Shown here one piece after another: positions 1 through 5,806 of a DNA stretch of 7,155 bases. Each line of letters begins with the position of its first letter. Position 1 is the stretch's first letter. The notes below the pieces were generated by a model, which worked only from the letters and a program-made list of their open reading frames with translations, made no database searches and had not been told where the DNA came from. The position numbers were made by a program, and so were the translations under genes. The stretch spans positions 1-7,155 of the forward strand of contig JAITMU010000144.1 of the NCBI GenBank assembly GCA_031277195.1, read 5' to 3'. The DNA comes from Gallionellaceae bacterium. GTDB taxonomy: Bacteria > Pseudomonadota > Gammaproteobacteria > Burkholderiales > Gallionellaceae.

Positions 1-277
1 GTGACCCTTCAAATAATTTGTGCCATTGTGCTTTGCGTGGTCAAACATAGTTTGATAGCACTCGAAGTGTGTACCAAACTTCTCTTGCAGAGTGTCGTCT
101 ATTGCGAGAAATATCGGCAATCCGGCAAGTTCTTCCGGCATCAAAGACATGACCAGCCCTATTGTTATTTTGAGAAACTTGTTCCAAGGAACACGGGTAT
201 GCTTCAAGAAATAGTAGTACGAGTTTAGGCTTTTATCGCTAATCCCACCCAGAAACCACTTAAAAACGTGATTTATG
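1..277 (-). mobile_element. DDE transposase fragment (insertion sequence remnant), truncated at the ftsW junction and running off the window
   Basis: Read on the minus strand, this stretch is open throughout and encodes about 92 residues of a cut-and-paste transposase. Visible in order are SLNSYYYFLKHT and a W (about 230-187), an IDDT motif (102-91) supplying the probable first catalytic Asp of the DDE triad, and FDHAKHNGTNYLKGH running to the edge. This resembles IS4/IS701-like DDE transposases, where an 'IDDT' strand precedes an 'FDH..HNG' stretch; the exact family is my inference from memory. The rest of the catalytic domain lies left of the window. No ATG occurs before the conserved part inside the foreign DNA. 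The frame continues open to an ATG at 375-373 (another at 294-292), but those residues are antisense to ftsW. The family usually has more N-terminal sequence than the roughly 15 residues left here, so the gene looks 5'-truncated. Base composition is visibly AT-richer than the mur genes. Confidence 0.8.
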
Positions 278-361
278 CTGGTGGTGAATTGCATTGCGAT
301 GGGGATATTGCTGAGGATCGATTGGGAAAATCGCCGGATGATGAGAGGACAGCCGATATGA
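278..361 (+). pseudogene. ftsW: 3' remnant of ftsW (septal peptidoglycan glycosyltransferase), last 27 codons
   Basis: FtsW is a SEDS-family, ten-helix membrane protein that polymerises lipid II at the septum with PBP3/FtsI. Here only LVVNCIAMGILLRIDWENRR followed by MMRGQPI and TGA (359-361) can be read. This aligns with the end of E. coli FtsW after its conserved GGSS motif (SLLIMSTAIMMLLRIDYE), that is, the last transmembrane helix and cytoplasmic tail. Its place directly upstream of murG is the standard dcw order. Upstream of CTG 278 the frame gives only F-M and then TGA at 269-271, and the expected SYGGSS is absent, so homology ends within a codon or so of 277. The DNA to the left is the minus-strand transposase. 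The remainder of ftsW is not in the window: it may lie beyond the insertion element, elsewhere in the genome, or the join may be an assembly error. Identification of the tail is strong; the cause of the break is open. Confidence 0.85.
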
Positions 362-382
362 GCTTCATCCGCCATCACGAAG

Positions 383-422
383 CCCCTCTCCCCTTGTGGG
401 AGAGGGGTTGGGGAGAGAGGTG
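383..422 (-). repeat. REP-like palindromic unit A (first half of an inverted pair)
   Basis: A perfect hairpin has 10-bp arms at 383-392 (CCCCTCTCCC) and 398-407 with a 5-nt loop, followed by TTGGGGAGAGAGGTG. It is the inverted partner of unit B at 434-471: bases from 398 match the reverse complement of unit B apart from two single-base insertions. GC-rich palindromes of this type occur in many copies in extragenic DNA of numerous proteobacteria (REP/REPIN-like). Multiplicity in this genome can only be shown here by the further copies at 434-471 and 5691-5778. Confidence 0.8.
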
Positions 423-433
423 GCGAGGCTCCC

Positions 434-471
434 TCACCCTCTCCCCAACCCTCTCCCATCAAGGGAGAGGG
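434..471 (+). repeat. REP-like palindromic unit B (second half of the inverted pair)
   Basis: A perfect hairpin has 9-bp arms at 449-457 (CCCTCTCCC) and 463-471 with loop ATCAA, preceded by TCACCCTCTCCCCAA. The whole 38-bp unit is an exact reverse-complement copy of 5691-5728 in the ftsQ-ftsA gap. Together with unit A it forms a head-to-head doublet able to fold into one long imperfect stem. No T-run follows the hairpin, so it does not look like an intrinsic terminator. Confidence 0.85.
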
Positions 472-511
472 AGGCGGTTAGCCAATGACGAGGAGCGGCA
501 AGGAATTAAAC

Positions 512-516
512 AAGGA
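512..516 (+). promoter_or_regulatory. Ribosome binding site of murG
   Basis: AAGGA ends 8 nt before the ATG at 525 and fits the anti-Shine-Dalgarno sequence, which supports the murG start. It lies just downstream of the REP doublet. I see no convincing sigma-70 promoter between the doublet and this site. Confidence 0.7.
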
Positions 517-524
517 CACTCAAC

Positions 525-1601
525 ATGAAAAAACAACCCTCCATCCTCATCATGGCTGGCGGCACCGGCGGACACATTTTTCCCGCGCTGGCGGTTGCTG
601 ATCTGTTGCGCGACCGTGGCTGGAAAGTCACCTGGATGGGCGCGCCCGGCAGCATGGAATCCGAACTGATTCCGAAGCGCGGCTACAAGATGGCCTGGGT
701 GGATTTTTCCGGTCTGCGCGGCAAGGGGCTGATGCGAAAACTCAAGCTGCCCTTCGCGCTCGGCGTCGCGATGTGGCAAAGCATGACGGCGCTGCTGGGT
801 TGTCGTCCCGACGTGGTGCTGGGCATGGGCGGCTACATCACGTTTCCGGGCGGGATGATGGCAAAGCTGATGCGCTATCCGCTGGTGATCCACGAGCAGA
901 ACTCCATCGCCGGACTCAGCAACAAGACGCTGGCGCGCTGGGCGACGCGCGTGCTGAGCGGTTTCCCCGATGTGCTGCCCTGCGCTGAATGGTGCGGCAA
1001 TCCGGTGCGCGCCGACATCGCGGCGTTGCCGGAACCGGAGCGGCGCTACGCCGAGCGCAGCGGCCCGCTGAACGTGATGGTGCTGGGCGGCAGTCTGGGC
1101 GCGCAAGCCATCAACAAATGCATGCCGAGGGCGCTGGCGCTGATGTCGGCGGACGAGCGTCCCGACGTGTTGCATCAAACCGGCGATCGCCACCATGACA
1201 GCGTGCAGGCGGCGTATCAGGCGGCGGGCGTGAGCGCCTATGTGATGCCTTTCCTCGACGACATGGCGTTTTTCTACGGGCAGGCGGACTTGATGGTTTG
1301 CCGCGCGGGCGCGCTCACCGTGTCGGAACTGACGGCGGCGGGCGTGGCGTCCATTCTGGTGCCGTACCCGAACGCGGTGGACGACCACCAGACCGCCAAC
1401 GCGCGCTTCCTCAGCGAAGCGGGCGCAGCCGTGTTGCTGCCGCAGACGGAAATGACACCGGAGCGACTGGCGGAATTGCTGCGCAACATCAGCCGCGAAC
1501 GCGCGCTGGAAATGGCCGAAGCCGCGCATCGCCGCGCGAAGCCGGGCGCGACGGAACGGGTGGCGGACGTGTGTGAAGAAGTGGCAGGAGCGAAAGGATG
1601 A
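525..1601 (+). CDS. murG: MurG, UDP-GlcNAc:lipid I N-acetylglucosaminyltransferase
   Basis: MurG transfers GlcNAc from UDP-GlcNAc to lipid I (undecaprenyl-PP-MurNAc-pentapeptide), making lipid II on the cytoplasmic face of the inner membrane. The 358 residues are normal length for this GT-B, family 28 enzyme. The N-terminal acceptor domain has the glycine loop AGGTGGHIFPALAVA (11-25, with the catalytic-region His17), a second glycine loop MGGYITFPGG (101-110), HEQNSIAGLSNK (123-134) and GNPVR (158-162). The C-terminal donor domain starts with LGGSLGAQAIN (187-197) and carries the UDP-GlcNAc site RAGALTVSEL (260-269) and VPYPNAVDDHQTANA (279-293). The start is set by AAGGA 8 nt upstream and by the immediate MKKQPSILIMAGGTGG N-terminus. 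The gene should follow ftsW closely, but a REP doublet separates them and ftsW is broken. murC follows after a repeat-filled gap. All family motifs are intact. Confidence 0.98.
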   Translation: MKKQPSILIMAGGTGGHIFPALAVADLLRDRGWKVTWMGAPGSMESELIPKRGYKMAWVDFSGLRGKGLMRKLKLPFALGVAMWQSMTALLGCRPDVVLGMGGYITFPGGMMAKLMRYPLVIHEQNSIAGLSNKTLARWATRVLSGFPDVLPCAEWCGNPVRADIAALPEPERRYAERSGPLNVMVLGGSLGAQAINKCMPRALALMSADERPDVLHQTGDRHHDSVQAAYQAAGVSAYVMPFLDDMAFFYGQADLMVCRAGALTVSELTAAGVASILVPYPNAVDDHQTANARFLSEAGAAVLLPQTEMTPERLAELLRNISRERALEMAEAAHRRAKPGATERVADVCEEVAGAKG

Positions 1602-1613
1602 TGAAAACCTATT

Positions 1614-1706
1614 CACCACAGAGACACAGAGACACAGAGAAAAGCAAAAAACCTTCTCGTTCGGGAGAGGGGTGGGTTTTCTCTGTGTCTCTGTGTCTCT
1701 GTGGTG
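1614..1706. repeat. MITE-like palindromic element with 30-bp perfect inverted repeats, each arm carrying (CACAGAGA)x3
   Basis: The left arm 1614-1643 and right arm 1677-1706 are exact reverse complements over 30 bp, separated by a 33-nt centre. Each arm has three perfect 8-bp tandem units: CACAGAGA at 1617-1640 and its complement TCTCTGTG at 1680-1703. The element fills most of the 127-bp murG-murC gap and would form a very long hairpin in the mRNA. No U-tract follows it. From general knowledge, similar 'CACAGAGACACAGAG' repeats are scattered in intergenic regions of many environmental bacteria and produce spurious peptides such as TTETQRHRE and LCVSVSLWW, both readable here. No transposase is encoded inside. 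Target duplications are not evident to me, so the mechanism of spread is unknown. Confidence 0.85.
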
Positions 1707-1714
1707 GAGGGTTT

Positions 1715-1720
1715 TAAGGA
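1715..1720 (+). promoter_or_regulatory. Ribosome binding site that fixes the murC start
   Basis: TAAGGA lies 8 nt before ATG 1729, just outside the right arm of the palindrome. It supports 1729 over the in-frame GTG at 1573, whose product would begin with 52 residues translated from the end of murG and from the repeat. Confidence 0.75.
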
Positions 1721-1728
1721 TTCAAAAC

Positions 1729-3135
1729 ATGAAACACAAAGTCAAACATATTCATTTCATCGGCATCGGCGGCTCCGGCATGAACGGCATCGCCGAGGTG
1801 TTGCTGAACCTGGGTTTTCAGGTCAGCGGTTCCGATTTGGCGGACAGCGCGGTGACGCAGCGGTTGCGCAAGCTCGGCGCGACGGTGCATGTCGGGCATG
1901 CGACGGAGAATGTGAACAGCGCGGATGCGGTGGTGGTTTCGACCGCGGTGCATGAGGACAATCCGGAAGTGCAGGCGGCGCGCGCGCGCAGCATTCCGGT
2001 GGTGCCGCGCGCGATGATGCTGGCTGAGTTGCTGCGTTTGCGTCAGGGCATCGCCATCGCCGGAACGCACGGCAAGACCACCACCACCAGCCTGGTGGCG
2101 AGCGTGCTGGCGCATGGCGGTTTTGATCCGACCTTTGTGATCGGCGGACGTCTCAACAGCAGCGGCGCGAACGCCCGCTTGGGCGCGGGCGAGTTCATCG
2201 TGGTGGAGGCGGACGAGTCGGATGCGTCCTTCCTCAACCTGCATTCGATTCTGGCGGTGATCACCAACATCGACGCCGACCACATGGAAACCTACGGTCA
2301 CGACTTTGCCCGCTTGAAGCAGGCGTTCGTGGATTTCACCGGCCATCTGCCGTTCTATGGCCGCGCGATGCTGTGTGTGGACGATGCCAACGTGCGCGAA
2401 ATCCTGCCTGCGATCAGCAAGCCGATGACGACGTATGGCTTCGCCGAGGACGCGCACATCCGCGCCGTCGATGTGCGTCACGAAGAAGGCCGGATGCGCT
2501 TCACCGCGCTGTGCCGCCACAACACCATTCCGATTGATCTGGATGTCACGCTCAATCTCGCCGGTCTGCACAACGTGCAAAACGCGCTCGCCGCCATCGC
2601 CGTCGGGCTGGAAGTCGGCGTGGCGGAAAGCGACATCGTTGCCGCGCTGGCGGAGTTTGAAGGCGTCGGGCGGCGCTTCCAGCGTTACGGCGAAATTCCG
2701 GTCGAGGGCGGCAGCTTCACGCTGATCGACGACTACGGCCATCACCCGATGGAGATGGCCGCCACGATCGCCGCTGCGCGCGGCGCGTTTCCGGGGCGGC
2801 GTTTGTTGCTGGCGTTTCAGCCGCATCGCTACACGCGCACGCGCGATTTGTTTGAAGACTTTGTGCGCGTGCTGTGCGGCGTGGACGGATTGCTGCTGGC
2901 GGAAGTGTATGCCGCCGGAGAAGTCCCACTGGTGGCGGCGGACGGGCGCACCTTGATGCACGCGGTGCGCGTGGCGGGTCAGGAAGAAGCGGTATTCGTC
3001 GAAAACATCGCGGAAATGCCGCAAGCGATTTTGAAGATGGCGAAAGCGGGAGATGTTGTGTTGACGATGGGTGCGGGATCAATAGGCGGCGTACCGGCGC
3101 AGGTGCGCGAGTTAGCAAGTGAGAAAGCGGCATGA
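1729..3135 (+). CDS. murC: MurC, UDP-N-acetylmuramate--L-alanine ligase
   Basis: MurC is the cytoplasmic ATP-dependent ligase that adds L-Ala to UDP-MurNAc, the first step of stem-peptide assembly. From ATG 1729 the product is 468 residues, typical of the family. The UDP-binding Rossmann domain opens with IHFIGIGGSGMNGIAEVL (8-25). The ATPase domain has the P-loop AGTHGKTTTTS (111-121), EADESDASF (160-168), TNIDADHMETYG (179-190) and HNVQNALAA (281-289). The C-terminal ligase domain has GVGRRFQ (312-318), DDYGHHP (334-340), QPHRYTRT (364-371) and GAGSIGG (448-454). The reading frame stays open upstream to a GTG at 1573, but that extension crosses the 30-bp inverted repeat and would displace the N-terminal Rossmann strand; TAAGGA before 1729 settles the start. 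The stop overlaps the murB start (ATGA), implying translational coupling. No catalytic residue appears lost. Confidence 0.98.
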   Translation: MKHKVKHIHFIGIGGSGMNGIAEVLLNLGFQVSGSDLADSAVTQRLRKLGATVHVGHATENVNSADAVVVSTAVHEDNPEVQAARARSIPVVPRAMMLAELLRLRQGIAIAGTHGKTTTTSLVASVLAHGGFDPTFVIGGRLNSSGANARLGAGEFIVVEADESDASFLNLHSILAVITNIDADHMETYGHDFARLKQAFVDFTGHLPFYGRAMLCVDDANVREILPAISKPMTTYGFAEDAHIRAVDVRHEEGRMRFTALCRHNTIPIDLDVTLNLAGLHNVQNALAAIAVGLEVGVAESDIVAALAEFEGVGRRFQRYGEIPVEGGSFTLIDDYGHHPMEMAATIAAARGAFPGRRLLLAFQPHRYTRTRDLFEDFVRVLCGVDGLLLAEVYAAGEVPLVAADGRTLMHAVRVAGQEEAVFVENIAEMPQAILKMAKAGDVVLTMGAGSIGGVPAQVRELASEKAA

Positions 3136-4070
3136 GCATGGACATGCGCGAACCCAAAAAATTTATCGTGGAACCCTTCGGCGGGTTGCGCGGAACGCTG
3201 ACGCATGACGTCGATATGAGCCGTCATCTGAGCTGGCGCGCAGGCGGTCGCGCGGAACGGACGTATCGCCCCGCCGACCTCGACGACCTGTGCGCGTTTT
3301 TGCGCGCGCTGCCGCCGGACGAGCCGGTGACTGCCGTGGGGCTGGGCAGCAATCTCTTGATTCGTGACGGCGGCCTGCGCGGCACGGTGTTGCTGATGCA
3401 CGCCGCGCTCAGCGAATTGCGGCTGGTGGGAGAAGGCATCGTTTACGCGCAGGCGGGCGTGCCGGGCGCGAAGCTGGCGCGGTTTGCCGCGCTGCACGAT
3501 CTGGCGGGCGCGCAATTTTTTGCCGGCATCCCCGGCACGATGGGCGGCATGTTGGCGATGAACGCCGGTTGCTACGGCAGCGCCACCTGGGAGCGCGTGA
3601 TGCGCGTGCAGACGGTGCGCCGCGACGGTACGTTGCGCGAGCGCAGCCCCGCCGAGTACGAAATCGGCTATCGGCATGTGGTGCGCCTGCCGGATCCGGG
3701 CATGGACGAATGGTTTACCGCAGCGCGACTTTATTTTTCGCCTGGCGACGGCGCGGCTTCGCGCGAAGCGATCCGCGAATTGCTGAGCCGTCGCATCGCC
3801 AGCCAGCCGCTGCACCTGCCGAACGCCGGTTCGGTGTTCCGCAATCCGCCGAACGATCACGCCGCGCGATTGATCGAATCTTGCGGTTTGAAAGGCAAGC
3901 GGATCGGCGGCGCGCGGGTGTCGGAGAAACACGCGAATTTCATCGTGAATGCCGGTGGCGCGACGGCGGCGGACATTGAGAATCTGATTACGGAAGTGCG
4001 CGAAACGGTGAAGCGCGAGACGGGCATTGATTTGCATCCGGAAGTGCGGATTGTGGGGGACAAGGCATGA
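3132..4070 (+). CDS. murB: MurB, UDP-N-acetylenolpyruvoylglucosamine reductase (FAD-dependent)
   Basis: MurB reduces the enolpyruvyl ether of UDP-GlcNAc-enolpyruvate to UDP-MurNAc with NADPH through bound FAD, in the cytoplasm, one step before MurC. The 312 residues show the FAD-binding VGLGSNLLIRDGG (69-81), GIPGTMGGMLAMNAGCYG (132-149), EIGYRHV (177-183, Arg181 in the substrate site), NAGSVFRNP (231-239, with Ser234 as expected proton donor) and LHPEVRIVG (301-309, Glu304 as catalytic acid). The GSVFRNP form and the length fit the shorter, type II MurB rather than the E. coli type. The start ATG shares ATGA with the murC stop; ATGs at 3138 and 3144 are possible alternatives with no better ribosome site. 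The end overlaps ddl by 4 bp. In E. coli murB lies outside the dcw cluster, whereas here it is inside it. Confidence 0.97.
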   Translation: MSMDMREPKKFIVEPFGGLRGTLTHDVDMSRHLSWRAGGRAERTYRPADLDDLCAFLRALPPDEPVTAVGLGSNLLIRDGGLRGTVLLMHAALSELRLVGEGIVYAQAGVPGAKLARFAALHDLAGAQFFAGIPGTMGGMLAMNAGCYGSATWERVMRVQTVRRDGTLRERSPAEYEIGYRHVVRLPDPGMDEWFTAARLYFSPGDGAASREAIRELLSRRIASQPLHLPNAGSVFRNPPNDHAARLIESCGLKGKRIGGARVSEKHANFIVNAGGATAADIENLITEVRETVKRETGIDLHPEVRIVGDKA

Positions 4071-4978
4071 GCCGGCATTTCGGAAAAGTCGCCGTGCTGT
4101 TCGGCGGGCGCTCCGCCGAGCGGGACGTGTCGCTGAACAGCGGCGGCGCGGTTCTTGCCGCGTTGCTGCGCAGCGGCGTGGACGCGCACGGCTTCGATCC
4201 CGCCGAACGCGATCTGCACATTCTGAAAGATGAAAACTACGACCGCGCCTTCATCGCGCTGCATGGTCGCCACGGCGAGGACGGCACGGTGCAGGGCGCG
4301 CTGGAACTGATGGGCATTCCCTACACCGGCAGCGGCGTGATGGCCTCCGCGCTGGCGATGGACAAGTGGCGCAGCAAATTGTTGTGGCAGGCGGCGGGAT
4401 TGCCGGTTCCGGCCAGCGAATTGATCGACGCCGACAGCGATTTCGACGCGGTGGCGCAACGGCTGGGCTTGCCCTTGTTCGTCAAGCCGGTGAACGAAGG
4501 TTCCAGCGTCGGCATCAGCAAGGTGAAGCAGGCGGCGGAATTGCCCGCGGCGTGTCGGGAAGCGGCGAAGTACGGTACCGCGCTCGCCGAGCAATTCATC
4601 GGCGGCGGCGAGTACACGGTTGCCTTGCTCGGCGCGCAGGCGTTGCCGGTAATCCGCATCGTGCCTGCCGGTGAATTTTATGACTACGACGCGAAATACC
4701 TGCGCGATGACACGCGCTATCTCTGCCCGTCGGGATTGAGCGCGGCGCGCGAAGCCGAGATGCAAGACCTGGCGCGGCAAGCGTTTGCCCTGCTCGGCGG
4801 CGAAAGCTGGGGGCGCGTGGATTTTCTGGCGGATGACAACGGCAAGCCGTATCTGCTGGAAGCCAACACCTCGCCCGGCATGACCGATCACAGTCTGGTG
4901 CCGATGGCGGCGCGGCAGGCGGGTTTGTCCTTCGATCAACTGGCGCTGCGCATATTGGAGTCCTGCCATGTGGGATGA
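4067..4978 (+). CDS. ddl: Ddl, D-alanine--D-alanine ligase (DdlB type)
   Basis: This ATP-grasp enzyme joins two D-Ala molecules, supplying the dipeptide that MurF adds to the precursor and that crosslinking enzymes later cleave. The product is 303 residues, close to E. coli DdlB. Visible are VLFGGRSAERDVSLNSG (10-26, with Glu18 equivalent to the N-terminal substrate Glu), ALHGRHGEDGTVQG (64-77), FVKPVNEGSSVGISKV (138-153, ATP and serine loop), the omega-loop FYDYDAKYL (204-212) and LLEANTSPGMTDHSL (263-277, Mg2+ and D-Ala site). Tyr211 in the omega-loop fits a D-Ala-D-Ala rather than D-Ala-D-Lac enzyme; that reading rests on known family behaviour. The start ATG overlaps the murB stop (ATGA), with GGGGA 6 nt upstream. 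The gene end overlaps ftsQ by 11 bp. Confidence 0.97.
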   Translation: MSRHFGKVAVLFGGRSAERDVSLNSGGAVLAALLRSGVDAHGFDPAERDLHILKDENYDRAFIALHGRHGEDGTVQGALELMGIPYTGSGVMASALAMDKWRSKLLWQAAGLPVPASELIDADSDFDAVAQRLGLPLFVKPVNEGSSVGISKVKQAAELPAACREAAKYGTALAEQFIGGGEYTVALLGAQALPVIRIVPAGEFYDYDAKYLRDDTRYLCPSGLSAAREAEMQDLARQAFALLGGESWGRVDFLADDNGKPYLLEANTSPGMTDHSLVPMAARQAGLSFDQLALRILESCHVG

Positions 4979-5684
4979 CGTATGGAACAACACGAAGGCG
5001 CTGAACGGCTGGAGCAGCCTGCTGTTCGGCCTGAGCCTGCTCGGCATGTTGTATGGCGCGGGACATTACGTTGTGCATTTGCCGATCTTCCCGATCCGCG
5101 CGATGCAACTGGAAGCCGCGCCGCAACGCGCGGAAGTCGCGCAAATCGAAGCGGCGGCGGGGCGGGCGGTGCGCGGCAATTTTTTCACCGTGGACCTGGA
5201 AGCCGTGAGGCGCACCTTCGAGGAAGTGCCCTGGGTGCGCGCCGCGAGCGTGCGCCGCGCGTTTCCGTGGAAGCTGGAAATCGCGCTGGAAGAACAAGTG
5301 GCGCTGGCGCGATGGGATTCGGGGCAGTTGGTGAATACGCACGGCGAAGTGTTCGCTGGTGAGACCAGTGAAGCGCTGCCGAAATTTTCCGGTCAGCCGG
5401 ATTCCGCCGCCGAAGTGACGCGGATGTATCGGGCGTTGAGCGAACAACTCGCGCCGCTGGATCAGAAGATCGCGCAGATCAGTTTGTCGCCGCGCCACGC
5501 CTGGCAGTTGCGCCTGGAAAACGGCACGGTGCTGGAATTGGGACGCGAGCAGGCGGAGCAGCGGTTGGCGCGTTATGTGGCGGCGTATCCGCGCAGTCTG
5601 GCGACGCTGCCGACACCGCCGCGCTATGTGGATTTGCGTTATGGCAATGGATTTGCCGCTTACTTTGCGGGTGGGCGGGCGTGA
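4968..5684 (+). CDS. ftsQ: FtsQ, divisome assembly protein with POTRA domain
   Basis: FtsQ is a bitopic inner-membrane protein that, with FtsB and FtsL, links early cytoplasmic divisome proteins to the periplasmic synthases FtsW and FtsI. The 238-residue product has a short cytoplasmic N-terminus, one transmembrane helix (about 14-36, GWSSLLFGLSLLGMLYGAG), and a POTRA domain (about 40-110, beginning FPIRAMQLEA and including NFFTVDLEAVRRTFEEVPWV and VRRAFPWKLEIALEEQ). A beta domain follows (about 112-232), with the family-like LVNTHGEVF (121-129), WQLRLENGTVLELGR (179-193) and YVDLRYGNGFA (220-230). TTGGAG ends 7 nt before ATG 4968, inside the end of ddl, so translation is probably coupled to ddl. 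Sequence conservation in this family is low, but domain order and position between ddl and ftsA make the call secure. Confidence 0.95.
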   Translation: MWDDVWNNTKALNGWSSLLFGLSLLGMLYGAGHYVVHLPIFPIRAMQLEAAPQRAEVAQIEAAAGRAVRGNFFTVDLEAVRRTFEEVPWVRAASVRRAFPWKLEIALEEQVALARWDSGQLVNTHGEVFAGETSEALPKFSGQPDSAAEVTRMYRALSEQLAPLDQKIAQISLSPRHAWQLRLENGTVLELGREQAEQRLARYVAAYPRSLATLPTPPRYVDLRYGNGFAAYFAGGRA

Positions 5685-5690
5685 CAAACC

Positions 5691-5728
5691 CCCTCTCCCT
5701 TGATGGGAGAGGGTTGGGGAGAGGGTGA
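5691..5728 (-). repeat. REP-like palindromic unit C, 38-bp exact inverted copy of unit B
   Basis: The 9-bp hairpin arms are 5691-5699 and 5705-5713 with loop TTGAT, followed by TTGGGGAGAGGGTGA. All 38 bases equal the reverse complement of 434-471. The unit starts 6 nt after the ftsQ stop, and no T-run typical of an intrinsic terminator follows. Confidence 0.88.
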
Positions 5729-5740
5729 AATGTCGATGCC

Positions 5741-5778
5741 CCCCTCTCCCCAACCCTTCCCCCGCGAGGGGGGGAGGG
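5741..5778 (+). repeat. REP-like palindromic unit D, diverged partner of unit C
   Basis: CCCTCTCCCCAACCCTTCCC is followed by an imperfect hairpin (C-rich arm about 5754-5763, loop GCGA, G-rich arm about 5768-5778). The reverse complement of 5741-5761 matches unit C from 5705 except at one internal base and the final G/C-run base, giving a second head-to-head doublet with spacing similar to the one before murG. The G-run has expanded compared with units A to C, so this copy is the most diverged. Confidence 0.78.
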
Positions 5779-5795
5779 GCTTATGCAGCGGAATC

Positions 5796-5800
5796 GGAGA
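5796..5800 (+). promoter_or_regulatory. Ribosome binding site that fixes the ftsA start
   Basis: GGAGA lies 6 nt before ATG 5807. This favours 5807 over the in-frame ATG 5783, which would add eight residues (MQRNRRCD) immediately after the REP unit and is preceded only by the repeat's G-run. Confidence 0.7.
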
Positions 5801-5806
5801 TGTGAC

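Noticed and set aside
1..228. Plus-strand open frame of 75 codons starting with GTG at position 1
   Set aside because: It is the shadow of the minus-strand transposase, which has recognisable motifs; the plus-strand peptide has none.
1..375. A single longer minus-strand gene starting at ATG 375 (or ATG 294)
   Set aside because: Residues from these starts to about 277 are the antisense translation of the ftsW tail. The frame is open by chance, so this would be a chimeric reading frame, although expression as a fusion cannot be excluded.
268..528. Plus-strand open frame of 86 codons across the REP doublet
   Set aside because: It starts at the ftsW/transposase junction in a different frame from ftsW, translates the palindromes, and runs into murG; no family resemblance.
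459..1619. Long minus-strand open frames opposite murG, murC, murB, ddl and ftsQ (up to about 436 codons)
   Set aside because: High-G+C genes commonly leave long antisense frames. Their products are rich in His, Arg and Ala, lack motifs, and the plus-strand genes are certain.
1614..1706. CRISPR array or intrinsic terminator between murG and murC
   Set aside because: The 8-bp units are contiguous with no spacers, and the long hairpin lacks a following T-run, so it is neither a CRISPR array nor a standard terminator.
5691..5778. Rho-independent terminator after ftsQ
   Set aside because: The hairpins are strong, but they are copies of a dispersed palindrome and no T-tract follows either one.
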